Shown here: positions 1 through 7,509 of the stretch, in pieces
Layout of the letters: the number at the start of each line of letters is the position of its first letter
How positions within the stretch are numbered: position 1 is the stretch's first letter
Origin: Geothrix limicola
Lineage (GTDB): Bacteria; Acidobacteriota; Holophagae; Holophagales; Holophagaceae
NCBI RefSeq assembly: GCF_030268085.1
Contig: NZ_BSDE01000001.1
Span: 186,001 to 250,000 of the forward strand
DNA: 64,000 bases
Direction of reading: 5' to 3'
Program-made: the position numbers and the translations under genes
Notes under the pieces: model-generated
What the model was told of the DNA's origin: nothing
Database searches by the model: none
What the model saw: the letters and a program-made list of their open reading frames with translations, nothing else

Positions 1-237
1 GGGGAAGCGCCCATCGGTGGCATGATGGGCATGGAAGGGCCGGAATGGGAGGGCGTGCCCAGCGCCTGGATGCCCTACATCGCGGTCAAGGATGCCGATG
101 AAGCGGCGGCCGCGTTGGCCCGGATGGGAGGCGTCTGCCTGGTGCCGCCCAAGGACATCCCCACCGTCGGGCGTTTCGGCGTCGCCAAGGATCCCCAGGG
201 CGCCGTGATCGCCTTCATCAAGCTTCTGGAACGCTGA
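1..237 (+). CDS. VOC (glyoxalase/bleomycin-resistance) family protein, C-terminal part only
   Basis: The frame is open from the first base and ends at TGA 235-237, so the 5' part lies outside the window. The visible 78 residues carry a VOC-like C-terminal half: a PYIAVKDADEAAAALARMGG stretch (strand then helix of the beta-alpha-beta-beta-beta unit), then VGRFGVAKDPQGAVIAF, which matches the typical 'D-P-x-G' strand of these metal-binding folds. The likely role is a small-molecule lyase, isomerase or resistance-type protein, but the substrate cannot be read from this fragment. An internal ATG at 22 should not be used as the start because the reading frame continues upstream with VOC-like sequence. 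Confidence 0.75.
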   Translation, partial: GEAPIGGMMGMEGPEWEGVPSAWMPYIAVKDADEAAAALARMGGVCLVPPKDIPTVGRFGVAKDPQGAVIAFIKLLER

Positions 238-345
238 GTCCCGGATCCGGAGTGCATCCTCCGGTGGAAGGTCCGTGACGGGCAAAAAAATGGGCCACTT
301 CCATCGGAGCGCCCCATACTACGAGGGCCCAAGTCGAGGTGCACC

Positions 346-732
346 ATGACCATGGCGCTTCAGATCATCCTTGGATTGGCCATTCTGGCGGTCGTCGCCT
401 TCCTGATTCCCTTCCTCTTCCAGGCGCGCCGGACCGCCCTGGCCCTGGAGCGGCTGGCGGAGCGCTCCTCCCAGGATCTGGACCGCATCGCGGAGGATAT
501 CCACGCCGTGCGCACGGAGGTGGAAGGCCTGACCCAGCGCGTCGCCCACAACCTGGATCATCCTTCCGGACTAGCGCAGATCGTCATCAGTCTGATGCAG
601 GTTTCATCCGCTCTGACTGGGGGCCACGAAAGGAGGCCAAATATCCTCGAGGCCCTCCTGACAGGCCTGCGAAGCGTCCTACATTTGTTCCGTCGGCAGA
701 GAGCCGCTGCAAAGGAGGGACCACATGAGTGA
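346..732 (+). CDS. DUF948-like membrane-anchored coiled-coil protein
   Basis: This 128-residue protein begins with one hydrophobic helix (about residues 4-25, ALQIILGLAILAVVAFLIPF). A charged helical segment follows (residues 28-75) with heptad-like spacing, and the C-terminus is basic. This layout is that of DUF948 proteins, which are small general-stress or envelope proteins often encoded beside YtxH genes, as here. A GAGGTG ribosome site lies four bases before ATG 346. The stop overlaps the start of the next gene by 8 bases, so the two are translationally coupled. The molecular function is unknown; the family call rests on layout and neighbour rather than a sharp motif. Confidence 0.65.
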   Translation: MTMALQIILGLAILAVVAFLIPFLFQARRTALALERLAERSSQDLDRIAEDIHAVRTEVEGLTQRVAHNLDHPSGLAQIVISLMQVSSALTGGHERRPNILEALLTGLRSVLHLFRRQRAAAKEGPHE

Positions 733-922
733 TGAACGTGGCATGGCGAGTACCTCGATGATCGTTTTCCTGGCGGGGGCCGCCCTCGGGGCCCTGGTCG
801 TCGCCCTCACCACACCAAAGACTGGGCCGCAACTCCGGGGCGATTTGAAAGACCTCGGGATCCGGATGAAGGATCGGCTCGGGAAGCTCAGGGACCACGA
901 TCGAAACACCGTGGAAGTCTGA
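725..922 (+). CDS. YtxH domain-containing small membrane protein
   Basis: The protein has 65 residues with one N-terminal membrane helix (SMIVFLAGAALGALVVALTT), immediately followed by a P-K-T-G-x-Q-L-R motif and a short amphipathic helix. Helix plus the 'tP-ktGk-lR' signature is the hallmark of YtxH proteins, which are associated with envelope stress in Firmicutes and widespread in Gram-negatives. An AAAGGAGG ribosome site (711-718) precedes ATG 725. The start lies inside the end of the DUF948-like gene, so the two proteins are probably made in fixed ratio. The function is not established. Confidence 0.75.
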   Translation: MSDERGMASTSMIVFLAGAALGALVVALTTPKTGPQLRGDLKDLGIRMKDRLGKLRDHDRNTVEV

Positions 923-954
923 GTCTCGGACAGGCGCATAAAGGTTTTGTGCTT

Positions 955-970
955 GGCCTCGCAGGAGGCC
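955..970. terminator. Short hairpin after the YtxH gene
   Basis: GGCCTC (955-960) pairs perfectly with GAGGCC (965-970) around a GCAG loop, 33 bases after the YtxH stop codon. There is no T-run on either side, so it may be a weak terminator, an mRNA 3' stabiliser or chance. Confidence 0.3.
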
Positions 971-1052
971 GGGACCGGTTGGGGAGGTGATCCCTTCCAG
1001 GTATCCTGGGCCTTGGCTTTGAGTCCCGTGGACTCCTTCCGCCGAGGCGACC

Positions 1053-2696
1053 ATGCGCTACCTGCTTTCCAATCTGCCGCTGAACCTGGGCGAGGAGGCG
1101 CTGGATCTGGCGAAGCCGCTGGCCCATGCCCTGGGCGGCGCGCCGAAGGACTACCGCGACGTCAGGCTGGAGCGCCGCAGCCTGGATGCCCGCCACAAGG
1201 GGGCCATCCGGTTCCTGACCACCCTCAGCTTCGACACGGACCGGAATCTCGTAATCGGCCCCCTCCCGGGGGGATTGAAGGTTGATCCGGCGCCGGCCCC
1301 GACGCCCTATGCCGTGGCGCCGCCTCCGCGCCGGCCCCGCGTGGTGGTCGTGGGCAGCGGGCCCGCGGGCACCTTCTGCGCCCTGCGCCTGCTGGACTAC
1401 GGCATCGAGCCCATCGTGCTGGAGCGCGGGCCCGCCATGGGCGAGCGCGTGAAGGCCATCTCGACATTGTGGAAGGATGCGGTGCTGGATCCCGAGGCCA
1501 ACGCCCAGTTCGGCGAGGGCGGGGCGGGCACCTTCAGCGACGGCAAGCTCACCACGCGCATCGGCCATCCCGCCACGCGCTACGTGCTGGAGGCCTTCGT
1601 GCGCTTCGGCGCGAACCCGCGGATCCTCTACCTGGCCAAGCCCCACGTGGGCACCGACGTGATCCGCCGCTGCGCGGTGCTCATCCGCAAGGAAGCCGAG
1701 AGCCGCGGTGCCCAGTACCGGTTCCGCGCCAGGCTGACCGACGTACGCTTCGACGCGGAAGGCCGTGTTCGCGCCGCCGTGCTCGACACCGGCGAGGAGC
1801 TCCCCTGCGAGGCCCTGGTGCTGGCCCCGGGCCACAGCGCCCGCGATACCTTCGAGATGCTGCACCGCCACGGCGTCGCCATGCGCCAGAAGCCCTTCGC
1901 CATGGGCGTGCGCGTCGAGCATCCGCAGGATCTCATCGACCGCTCCCAGTACGGTCCCAGCGCCGGCCATCCCGCGCTGCCCGCCGCGGATTACAAGCTG
2001 GTCTGCAACTTCGGTCTGAACCGCGCGGCCTACAGCTTCTGCATGTGCCCAGGCGGCGAGGTGATCCAGTGCAGCAGCGAGGAAGGCGGCGTCGTGGTGA
2101 ACGGCATGAGCAACGAGAAGCGGGATTCGGGCTTCGCCAACTCGGGGCTCGTGGCCAAGGTCAACACGGCGGATTTCGGCAGCGACCACCTGCTGGCGGG
2201 CATGTACTTCCAGCGCAAATGGGAGCAGGCGGCCTTCCGCGCGGCGGGCGAGACCTACGGCGCCCCGGCCATGGCCGTGCAGGATTTCCTGAAGGGCCGG
2301 GCCACGGGTCGACTGCCCCGCACCAGCTTCCGCCCCTTCGCGGTGGCGTCGGACCTCAGCACCTGTCTGCCGGACTTCGTGCAGGAACAGCTGGCGGGCG
2401 CGCTGCCCACCTTCGATAAGAAGATCCATGGATTTGCCAGCCGCGAGGCCATCCTGCTGGCCATCGAAAGCCGCACCAGCAGCCCCATCCAGCTGCTGCG
2501 GGGCGAGGATGGACAATCCGTGTCCCATCGCGGTCTCTACCCCTGCGGTGAGGGCGCGGGCTTCGCGGGTGGCATCACCTCCGCGGCGGTGGATGGCATC
2601 CGCGTGGCCGAATGGATCGCCCAGACTGCGGGAGCTCCCGTCTTCCAGCCCTTCGAAAAGCAGGTGCGGGCGGGCGATCTGGCGAATGAATACTAG
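1053..2696 (+). CDS. FAD-dependent dehydrogenase (COG2509-type)
   Basis: This 547-residue cytosolic flavoprotein has a Rossmann dinucleotide-binding motif VVVVGSGPAGTFCALRLLD near residues 96-114, followed by the acidic strand end VLERG expected for FAD binding. A GEGGAGTFSDGKLTTRI segment and the C-terminal GEGAGFAGGITSAAVDGIR (second FAD-contacting loop) match the uncharacterised COG2509 dehydrogenase group, whose members are about 530-550 residues. The first 90 residues form a separate alpha/beta domain ending in a proline-rich linker. The physiological substrate of this family is unknown. A GAGGCG site precedes ATG 1053. The stop overlaps that of the convergent membrane gene at 2693, leaving no room for a terminator. 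Confidence 0.85.
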   Translation: MRYLLSNLPLNLGEEALDLAKPLAHALGGAPKDYRDVRLERRSLDARHKGAIRFLTTLSFDTDRNLVIGPLPGGLKVDPAPAPTPYAVAPPPRRPRVVVVGSGPAGTFCALRLLDYGIEPIVLERGPAMGERVKAISTLWKDAVLDPEANAQFGEGGAGTFSDGKLTTRIGHPATRYVLEAFVRFGANPRILYLAKPHVGTDVIRRCAVLIRKEAESRGAQYRFRARLTDVRFDAEGRVRAAVLDTGEELPCEALVLAPGHSARDTFEMLHRHGVAMRQKPFAMGVRVEHPQDLIDRSQYGPSAGHPALPAADYKLVCNFGLNRAAYSFCMCPGGEVIQCSSEEGGVVVNGMSNEKRDSGFANSGLVAKVNTADFGSDHLLAGMYFQRKWEQAAFRAAGETYGAPAMAVQDFLKGRATGRLPRTSFRPFAVASDLSTCLPDFVQEQLAGALPTFDKKIHGFASREAILLAIESRTSSPIQLLRGEDGQSVSHRGLYPCGEGAGFAGGITSAAVDGIRVAEWIAQTAGAPVFQPFEKQVRAGDLANEY

Positions 2697-3601
2697 ATCT
2701 GAGGTTCGGTGGTTTCGATGATGCGCCAATCGTCGCCGAACTGCTCCAGGAAGCCGAGGGAGTAGCAGCGGAAGAAGACGAAGAGGGGCAGGCAGACCAC
2801 GGAGCTGAGGTAGGGCAGCAGGGCCACGCAGCAGGTGAGACAGCAGGCCACCAGGATCAGCAGCGAGGCGGGGATCCAGAGCAGCAGGGTCATCAGGTAG
2901 AAGCCCACGAAGTGCCACGTGTGGCCCGGCAGCAGTTCCTCCCTCAGCACCGCCCAGGCCGCGGAGGTGTCCAGGCCGCGGCGGTACATGATCGGCACGA
3001 CGAAATCCCGGAGCAGCAGGCTGAGGACTCCGAGGGCCAGGCTGCCGAGCACCAGCAGCCCTCCGGCGCCCACAAGGGCTGTGAGGGCCGAACTCCCGAA
3101 GGTGCGGGCGTGGATGTCGGGCAGGGCGATGAGCACGCCGAGGCCGCCGCAGACGAGAAAGAGCGCGAGGCCCACCAGCATGAGCATGAGGCGGAACCGG
3201 AAGACCTGGTTGCCGGGCGTCCTGAAGCGCGTCCAGGGTTCCGCGATCTCGGCGCGATCGTGCGCCACGCCATCCAGGAACATGAACTGGCCCCGGCTGC
3301 TCAGCCACTGGAACAGCACCGTCAGGGCCAGGATGACCACGAAGAGCAGGATGCCTAGGGCGATGACCAGGGGCAGGTGCTCGCCGATCCAGGAGGTCAC
3401 CGCTTGGAAGTCTGGCCGGGCGCCCCGGTTCGTCCGGTCGAAGGGGTTGCCGTTGTAGTTGTAGGATCCACCCCCGCTGCCTAGGTTGGCGAGAAAGGCG
3501 CAGAAGCCCAGCACGAACCATTTCCGCAGGTCGAAAGGCTCGAACAGGATCCGCTTCGCATGGGCGATGGCCGGTGAGATGGGATCGGTGATGGAAACCA
3601 T
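2693..3601 (-). CDS. Multi-pass membrane protein, function unknown
   Basis: The protein has 302 residues and about six hydrophobic segments: FVLGFCAFLANLG, LVIALGILLFVVILALTVLF, LMLVGLALFLVCGGLGVLIAL, ALVGAGGLLVLGSLALGVLSLLL, FYLMTLLLWIPASLLILVACC and LLPYLSSVVCLPLFVFF. A conserved-looking N-terminus (ITDPISPAIAHAKRILFEPF) and a Gly/Asn-rich loop (GSGGGSYNYNG) follow the pattern of an uncharacterised bacterial membrane family. No catalytic motif is evident. The start codon is ATG at 3601 with only a poor ribosome site. The gene is convergent with, and overlaps by three bases, the FAD dehydrogenase. Confidence 0.7.
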   Translation of the reverse strand: MVSITDPISPAIAHAKRILFEPFDLRKWFVLGFCAFLANLGSGGGSYNYNGNPFDRTNRGARPDFQAVTSWIGEHLPLVIALGILLFVVILALTVLFQWLSSRGQFMFLDGVAHDRAEIAEPWTRFRTPGNQVFRFRLMLMLVGLALFLVCGGLGVLIALPDIHARTFGSSALTALVGAGGLLVLGSLALGVLSLLLRDFVVPIMYRRGLDTSAAWAVLREELLPGHTWHFVGFYLMTLLLWIPASLLILVACCLTCCVALLPYLSSVVCLPLFVFFRCYSLGFLEQFGDDWRIIETTEPQI

Positions 3602-3698
3602 GGCCCCATCATTTCACGGGCATTCCACGGGCGGGGTTCTGGAAATCAGCTATCGTGGCTTTCCCGCCGAAAGAAAAGGCATCCGGCCCGGAGGAACC

Positions 3699-5171
3699 AT
3701 GTTCGAATCCGCGGAACTCGGCCACAAGGTCTCCAAGGAGGTCTGGGACAAGGAGATCCCGGCGCTTCGCGAGGCGCTGCTGGACGCGCAGTACGACCTC
3801 GCCGCCGCGAAGTTCCCCGTGGTCATCCTCGTAGCGGGCGTGGACGGGTCGGGCAAGAGCGAGACCGTGAACACCCTGAACGAATGGATGGACCCCCGCC
3901 ACATCCAGACCCACGGCCTCGATGAACCCACCGATGAGGAGCGGGAACGGCCCCACATGTGGCGCTACTGGCGCATGCTGCCGCCCAAGGGCAAGATCGG
4001 GATCTTCGATGGCTCCTGGTATTCCTGGCCCATCCTCGAGCGGGCCCACGGCCGCATCAAGACCTCGGACCTGGATCAGGACATGGGCCGCATCGCCCGC
4101 TTCGAGCAGATGCTCATCCACGAGGGGGCCCTGGTTCTGAAATTCTGGATGCACCTCAGCAAGGAGACCCAGAAGAAACGGCTGAAGGGGCTGGAGAAGG
4201 ATCCCAAGACCCGCTGGCGCGTGACGCCGCGGGACTGGAAGCATTTCGAGATGTACGACACCTTCCGTCAGGTCGCCGAGCGGGCCCTGCGCTCCACGAG
4301 CAGCGCCGACGCGCCATGGATCGTGGTGGAGGCCACGGATCCCCGCTACCAGAAACTCACCGTGGGGAAGCTCGTCCTGGAGAAGATCCGGGCCCGCTTG
4401 GACCATCCCGAGCCCCGCCCCGCGCCCCTCGTGCTGCCGCCGCCGGCGGCCCTGGACGGCCTGAACATCCTGCGGGCCCTGGACCTTTCGAAGCGGATGG
4501 ACAAAAAGGACTACGAGGAGGAACTGCTCACGCTGCAGGGCCGGCTGAACCTGCTGACGCGGCACCGCAATTTCAAGAAGCACTCGGTGGTGCTGGTCTT
4601 CGAAGGCGTGGACGCGGCGGGGAAGGGCGGCGGCATCCGGCGCATCACTCAGGCCCTGGACGCGCGGACCTACCGCATCCATCCCGTGGCGGCGCCCACC
4701 GAGGAGGAGCGTGCCCAGCCCTACCTCTGGCGCTTCTGGCGGAACCTGCCGCGGCGCGGGAAGGTGGCCATCTTCGATCGCAGCTGGTACGGCCGTGTGC
4801 TGGTGGAGCGTGTGGAGGGCTTCTGCTCCGAAGCCGATTGGCAGCGTGCCTACAGCGAGATCAACGATTTCGAGGACCAGCTGGCGCGCAACGGCACCAT
4901 CCAGCAGAAGTTCTGGTTGTCCATCAGCCAGGAGGAGCAGTTGCGCCGCTTCGAGGAGCGGCAGACCACGCCCTTCAAGCGCTTCAAGATCACCGAAGAG
5001 GATTGGCGCAACCGCGAGAAGTGGCCCGCCTACGAATCCGCCATCTGCGACATGCTGGACCGCACCAGCACCGAGATCGCGCCCTGGACCCTGGTGGAAA
5101 GCGAGAACAAGTACTACGGGCGGATCAAGATCCTCAGGACGCTTGTGCAGCGGCTGGAGGATGCGCTCTAG
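3699..5171 (+). CDS. pap: Polyphosphate:AMP phosphotransferase (two-domain PPK2)
   Basis: This 490-residue cytosolic enzyme transfers phosphate from polyphosphate to AMP to make ADP. It contains two tandem PPK2 domains. The first has a Walker A-like ILVAGVDGSGKSET (residues about 45-58) and a lid FDGSWYSWPILER. The second has VLVFEGVDAAGKGGGIRR and the lid FDRSWYGRVLVER. Two fused domains of this size are typical of Pap (class II PPK2) rather than single-domain PPK2 kinases. The second domain keeps the GVDAAGKGG and D-R-S-W-Y-G residues, while the first has diverged (DGSWYSWP), as is usual in Pap. I chose ATG 3699 over the in-frame ATG 3486 because GGAGG lies five bases upstream and the domain begins directly after it. 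Confidence 0.9.
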   Translation: MFESAELGHKVSKEVWDKEIPALREALLDAQYDLAAAKFPVVILVAGVDGSGKSETVNTLNEWMDPRHIQTHGLDEPTDEERERPHMWRYWRMLPPKGKIGIFDGSWYSWPILERAHGRIKTSDLDQDMGRIARFEQMLIHEGALVLKFWMHLSKETQKKRLKGLEKDPKTRWRVTPRDWKHFEMYDTFRQVAERALRSTSSADAPWIVVEATDPRYQKLTVGKLVLEKIRARLDHPEPRPAPLVLPPPAALDGLNILRALDLSKRMDKKDYEEELLTLQGRLNLLTRHRNFKKHSVVLVFEGVDAAGKGGGIRRITQALDARTYRIHPVAAPTEEERAQPYLWRFWRNLPRRGKVAIFDRSWYGRVLVERVEGFCSEADWQRAYSEINDFEDQLARNGTIQQKFWLSISQEEQLRRFEERQTTPFKRFKITEEDWRNREKWPAYESAICDMLDRTSTEIAPWTLVESENKYYGRIKILRTLVQRLEDAL

Positions 5172-5222
5172 GCTTGCGCCGAAGGCCCTTGTCGGGGCGG
5201 TCGAGGAGGGGGCGTTGACGAA

Positions 5223-5257
5223 TTGAATTAAATGATTACCATGATAACTATATTCAA
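5223..5257. promoter_or_regulatory. AT-rich imperfect palindrome, probable MarR-family operator
   Basis: TTGAAT (5223-5228) and ATTCAA (5252-5257) are perfect inverted arms around a 23-base AT-rich centre. Eleven of the 17 positions in each half are symmetric, centred on a CATG at about 5240. The site lies directly before the ribosome site of the isochorismatase-like gene, whose partner encodes a MarR regulator. MarR proteins bind such dyads and repress their own operon, so autoregulation is the natural inference. It is the only clearly AT-rich stretch in the first 10 kb. Confidence 0.5.
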
Positions 5258-5267
5258 GGAGCACCCG

Positions 5268-5906
5268 ATGACGCACCCCCTCACGACGTTCGACAAGAAA
5301 CGCACGGCGCTCGTCTTCATCGAGTTCCAGGCCGAGTGGATCGGAGGCCGGGGGGTGCTGTACGAGCGTCTCGTGGAGGACAAGGCCGCCTTCCGCGCGG
5401 CGGTGGATCGGGCCGCGGAAGTTTTGAATGTGGCCCGCCAGGGCGGCTGGCCCATCGTGCATGCCGGCCTCGATTTCCGCGGGGATCCGACCTACCGCCT
5501 GTTCGCGGGAGGGAAGGATGTGCTGGGGCTTCGCGCGGCCATCCCGAGGGCCGGCACCTGGACGGGCGCGGGCGCCGAGCACGTGGCGCCCTTCGAGCCC
5601 TTGCCGGGGGAATTCAGCACCCTCGGACGTTCGGGCGCGAGCGTGCTGAAGCATTCCAATCTCGACGCCTTCCTGCGAAACAACCGCATCGACACGCTGC
5701 TGCTTCTCGGTTTCGCGACCCACGTCTGTGTCGAATCCACGCTGCGAGAAGCCCACGATTTCGGCCTGAACGCCTGGGTGGTCGAGGACGGCTGCGCGGC
5801 CTTCACGCGGGCGCAACACGAGCATGTGCTGCGCGAGGTGGTGCATCATTTCGGGGGGCGGATCAGTTCGACGGACCTGATCGGCCAGCTGCATTCGGGG
5901 GCCTGA
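5268..5906 (+). CDS. Isochorismatase-family cysteine hydrolase
   Basis: This 212-residue alpha/beta hydrolase has the family layout: KRTALVFIEFQAEW (nucleophile-elbow strand; the usual catalytic Asp is replaced by Glu in FIEFQ), GGWPIVHAGLDF, a central Lys region (SVLKHSNLDAF) and the catalytic Cys in LLLLGFATHVCVESTLREA. Members hydrolyse amide or vinyl-ether substrates such as nicotinamide, ureidoacrylate or isochorismate; the specificity here is unknown. The Asp-to-Glu change at the first strand is unusual and could alter or abolish activity. ATG 5268 is preferred over ATG 5232 because AAGGAG (5256-5261) sits six bases upstream. Its TGA overlaps the ATG of the MarR gene, making a two-gene operon. 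Confidence 0.8.
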   Translation: MTHPLTTFDKKRTALVFIEFQAEWIGGRGVLYERLVEDKAAFRAAVDRAAEVLNVARQGGWPIVHAGLDFRGDPTYRLFAGGKDVLGLRAAIPRAGTWTGAGAEHVAPFEPLPGEFSTLGRSGASVLKHSNLDAFLRNNRIDTLLLLGFATHVCVESTLREAHDFGLNAWVVEDGCAAFTRAQHEHVLREVVHHFGGRISSTDLIGQLHSGA

Positions 5907-6349
5907 TGTTCTTTCTCAAAGACCTGCCCAGCCGCACGACCCTGGAAGCCTACCGCGAGCGTTTCACGGCCATGGACGTGGACAAGGTGGATGAGGCCCT
6001 TCACATGTTGCGGAAGGCCAGCCTCCTCATGCGCGAACTGGAGGAATATTTCGCGTCGCGGGGACTCTCCCAACTGCGGTATCTCATCCTGGTGGTGCTG
6101 GACCGCGAATTCGAACGGGATGGCCTCCTGGCGAGCGAGGTGGCCGAGCGGCTGGATGTGTCCCGTCCGGTCATGACGCGCACCCTCCAGGCGCTGGTGG
6201 AAGAAGGGTTGCTGACCCTGCAGACCCACGATCAGGATCTGCGGGCCAAGCAGGTCCGACTGACCAGGAAGGGGCGGGCCAAGCTCCACCAGGCGCTGCC
6301 CGGCTATTACCGTCTCATCCACGATTTCATGGATCGGGACACGAAATAG
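5906..6349 (+). CDS. MarR-family transcriptional regulator
   Basis: This 147-residue winged-helix regulator has an N-terminal dimerisation helix (residues about 20-50), then LRYLILVVLDRE, the helix-turn-helix SEVAERLDVSRPVMTRTLQA, and the wing (LQTHDQDLRAKQVRLTRKGR) with the D-x-R-x-K pattern of MarR proteins. A C-terminal helix closes the fold. It starts at the A of the previous TGA (TGATG), so it is translationally coupled to the cysteine hydrolase. The AT-rich dyad at 5223-5257 in front of the pair is its most likely target, with the hydrolase substrate or product as a possible ligand. Confidence 0.88.
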   Translation: MFFLKDLPSRTTLEAYRERFTAMDVDKVDEALHMLRKASLLMRELEEYFASRGLSQLRYLILVVLDREFERDGLLASEVAERLDVSRPVMTRTLQALVEEGLLTLQTHDQDLRAKQVRLTRKGRAKLHQALPGYYRLIHDFMDRDTK

Positions 6350-6444
6350 GAGCGGTGCCGAGGCAGCCTCGGGCCTCGGGCTTCAATTGGAGCTTGACCG
6401 GAAGGCGCCGGGGGCCGACCTTCCAGACCAGCGAGGAGGCCATG

Positions 6445-6654
6445 ATGAGACTGAGCGCGCGGAATATGCTCAAGGGCAAGGTGAAGGCCGTCACCCACGG
6501 GGTCGTGGAGTCCGAGGTGGTGCTGGAGCTTTCGCCCGGCGTGGAAATCGTCTCCACGATCACGAAGGGTTCGGCGGAGCACCTGGGGCTCAAGGTGGGC
6601 GACACGGCCTGGGCCGTCATCAAGGCCTCGAACGTCATCCTGGCCACCGAGTGA
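6445..6654 (+). CDS. Mop-type molybdate-binding protein (TOBE domain)
   Basis: The protein has 69 residues and consists of one TOBE/Mop domain: MRLSARNMLKGKVKAVTHG at the N-terminus, VVLELSPGVEIVSTITKGSAEHLGLKVGD in the middle and the C-terminal WAVIKASNVILAT. This matches the 68-70-residue molbindins, which assemble into hexamers and store or buffer molybdate or tungstate in the cytoplasm. Of two consecutive ATGs, the second (6445) has the better spacing (five bases) from AGGAGG 6434-6439. A short hairpin (CCGAGG-CAG-CCTCGG, 6358-6372) lies between the MarR gene and this one. The gene ends four bases from the convergent DUF299 gene. Confidence 0.88.
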   Translation: MRLSARNMLKGKVKAVTHGVVESEVVLELSPGVEIVSTITKGSAEHLGLKVGDTAWAVIKASNVILATE

Positions 6655-6658
6655 TGGC

Positions 6659-7486
6659 CTAGACCGCCCTTTCCTTGCCGAAGACGCGGTCCAGCACCAG
6701 GCCCGCGGTCTCCTCGATGCTGCGTCCCGTCACATCGAGCACGGGCCAGCGACGGTGCTGCTTGAAGACTCCGTCGGCGTAGCTCAATTCCTCGAGGATG
6801 TGTCCCATGTCGCTGTACGTGTCGGCGCTTCCCGAGGCGCCGAGGCGTTTCAGGCGGTAGGCACGGATCTCCTGCAGCCGGTCCGCCTGGATGGTGAGCC
6901 CCACGATGCGCCCCTGGGGGATGGTCTCGAGCTCGGGGGGCAGGGGCACGCCGGGCACGAGCGGCACGTTCATCACCTTGTAGCCTTCCATGGCCAGATA
7001 CATGGAGAGCGGGGTCTTGCTCGTGCGGCTGATGCCCACCAGCACGATGTCGGATTCGGGCAGCCCGCCCATGTCGATGCCGTCGTCGTATTTCAGGGCG
7101 AATTCGATGGCTTCGATGCGGCGGAAGTACTTGTCGCCCACCGCGTGGAAGCTGCCGGGCAGCTCCTCGGGGCGTTCCCGGAGGTAGAGGGCCAGGGTGT
7201 CGAGCAGGTTGCCGAAGAGGTCCACCTGGGTCAGGCGCAGCTCCGAGCAGCGCCGGTCGAGGTAGTCCCGCATCTCCCGCGAGACGGTGGTGTGGATGAT
7301 GACGGCCCGCTTCTCTGAAGCCGCGGAGAGCACCCGGTCCAGGTCCTCCTGGGACCGCACGTTCTGGAATCGGCGCACCAGGGCGGAGCTTTCGCCCTTG
7401 GCGAACTGAGTGAGGGCGGCCTGCACCATGCGGTGGGCGGTCTCCCCGGATCCTCCGGACACGATGTAGATGGGCTGCCTGTCCAT
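6659..7486 (-). CDS. ppsR: PEP synthase / pyruvate phosphate dikinase regulatory protein (DUF299)
   Basis: This 275-residue bifunctional kinase/pyrophosphorylase family member switches phosphoenolpyruvate synthase or PPDK off by ADP-dependent threonine phosphorylation and on by phosphorolysis. The diagnostic nucleotide-binding stretch is present: GIDMGGLPESDIVLVGISRT continuing SKTPLSMYLA, then YKVMNVPLVPGVPLPPEL and GRIVGLTIQADRLQEIR. The length fits the family (about 270-280). I take ATG 7486 (MDRQPIYIVSGG...) as the start; an in-frame ATG at 7498 is possible. Neither has a strong ribosome site. The gene is divergent from the histidine kinase with almost no spacer, and no target pps or ppdK gene is in the window. 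Which of the two targets it regulates cannot be decided from sequence alone. Confidence 0.88.
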   Translation of the reverse strand: MDRQPIYIVSGGSGETAHRMVQAALTQFAKGESSALVRRFQNVRSQEDLDRVLSAASEKRAVIIHTTVSREMRDYLDRRCSELRLTQVDLFGNLLDTLALYLRERPEELPGSFHAVGDKYFRRIEAIEFALKYDDGIDMGGLPESDIVLVGISRTSKTPLSMYLAMEGYKVMNVPLVPGVPLPPELETIPQGRIVGLTIQADRLQEIRAYRLKRLGASGSADTYSDMGHILEELSYADGVFKQHRRWPVLDVTGRSIEETAGLVLDRVFGKERAV

Positions 7487-7509
7487 GAAAACCAGCATAA
7501 CCTGAGGGG

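Noticed and set aside
888-3521. 877-codon open frame on the minus strand
   Set aside because: It lies antisense to the FAD dehydrogenase and overlaps the true membrane gene; it is Arg/Gly/Ala/His-rich with no domain, as expected from GC-rich codon bias.
3609-5894. 761-codon minus-strand open frame
   Set aside because: It is a shadow of the polyphosphate:AMP phosphotransferase and the hydrolase; no motif or ribosome site.
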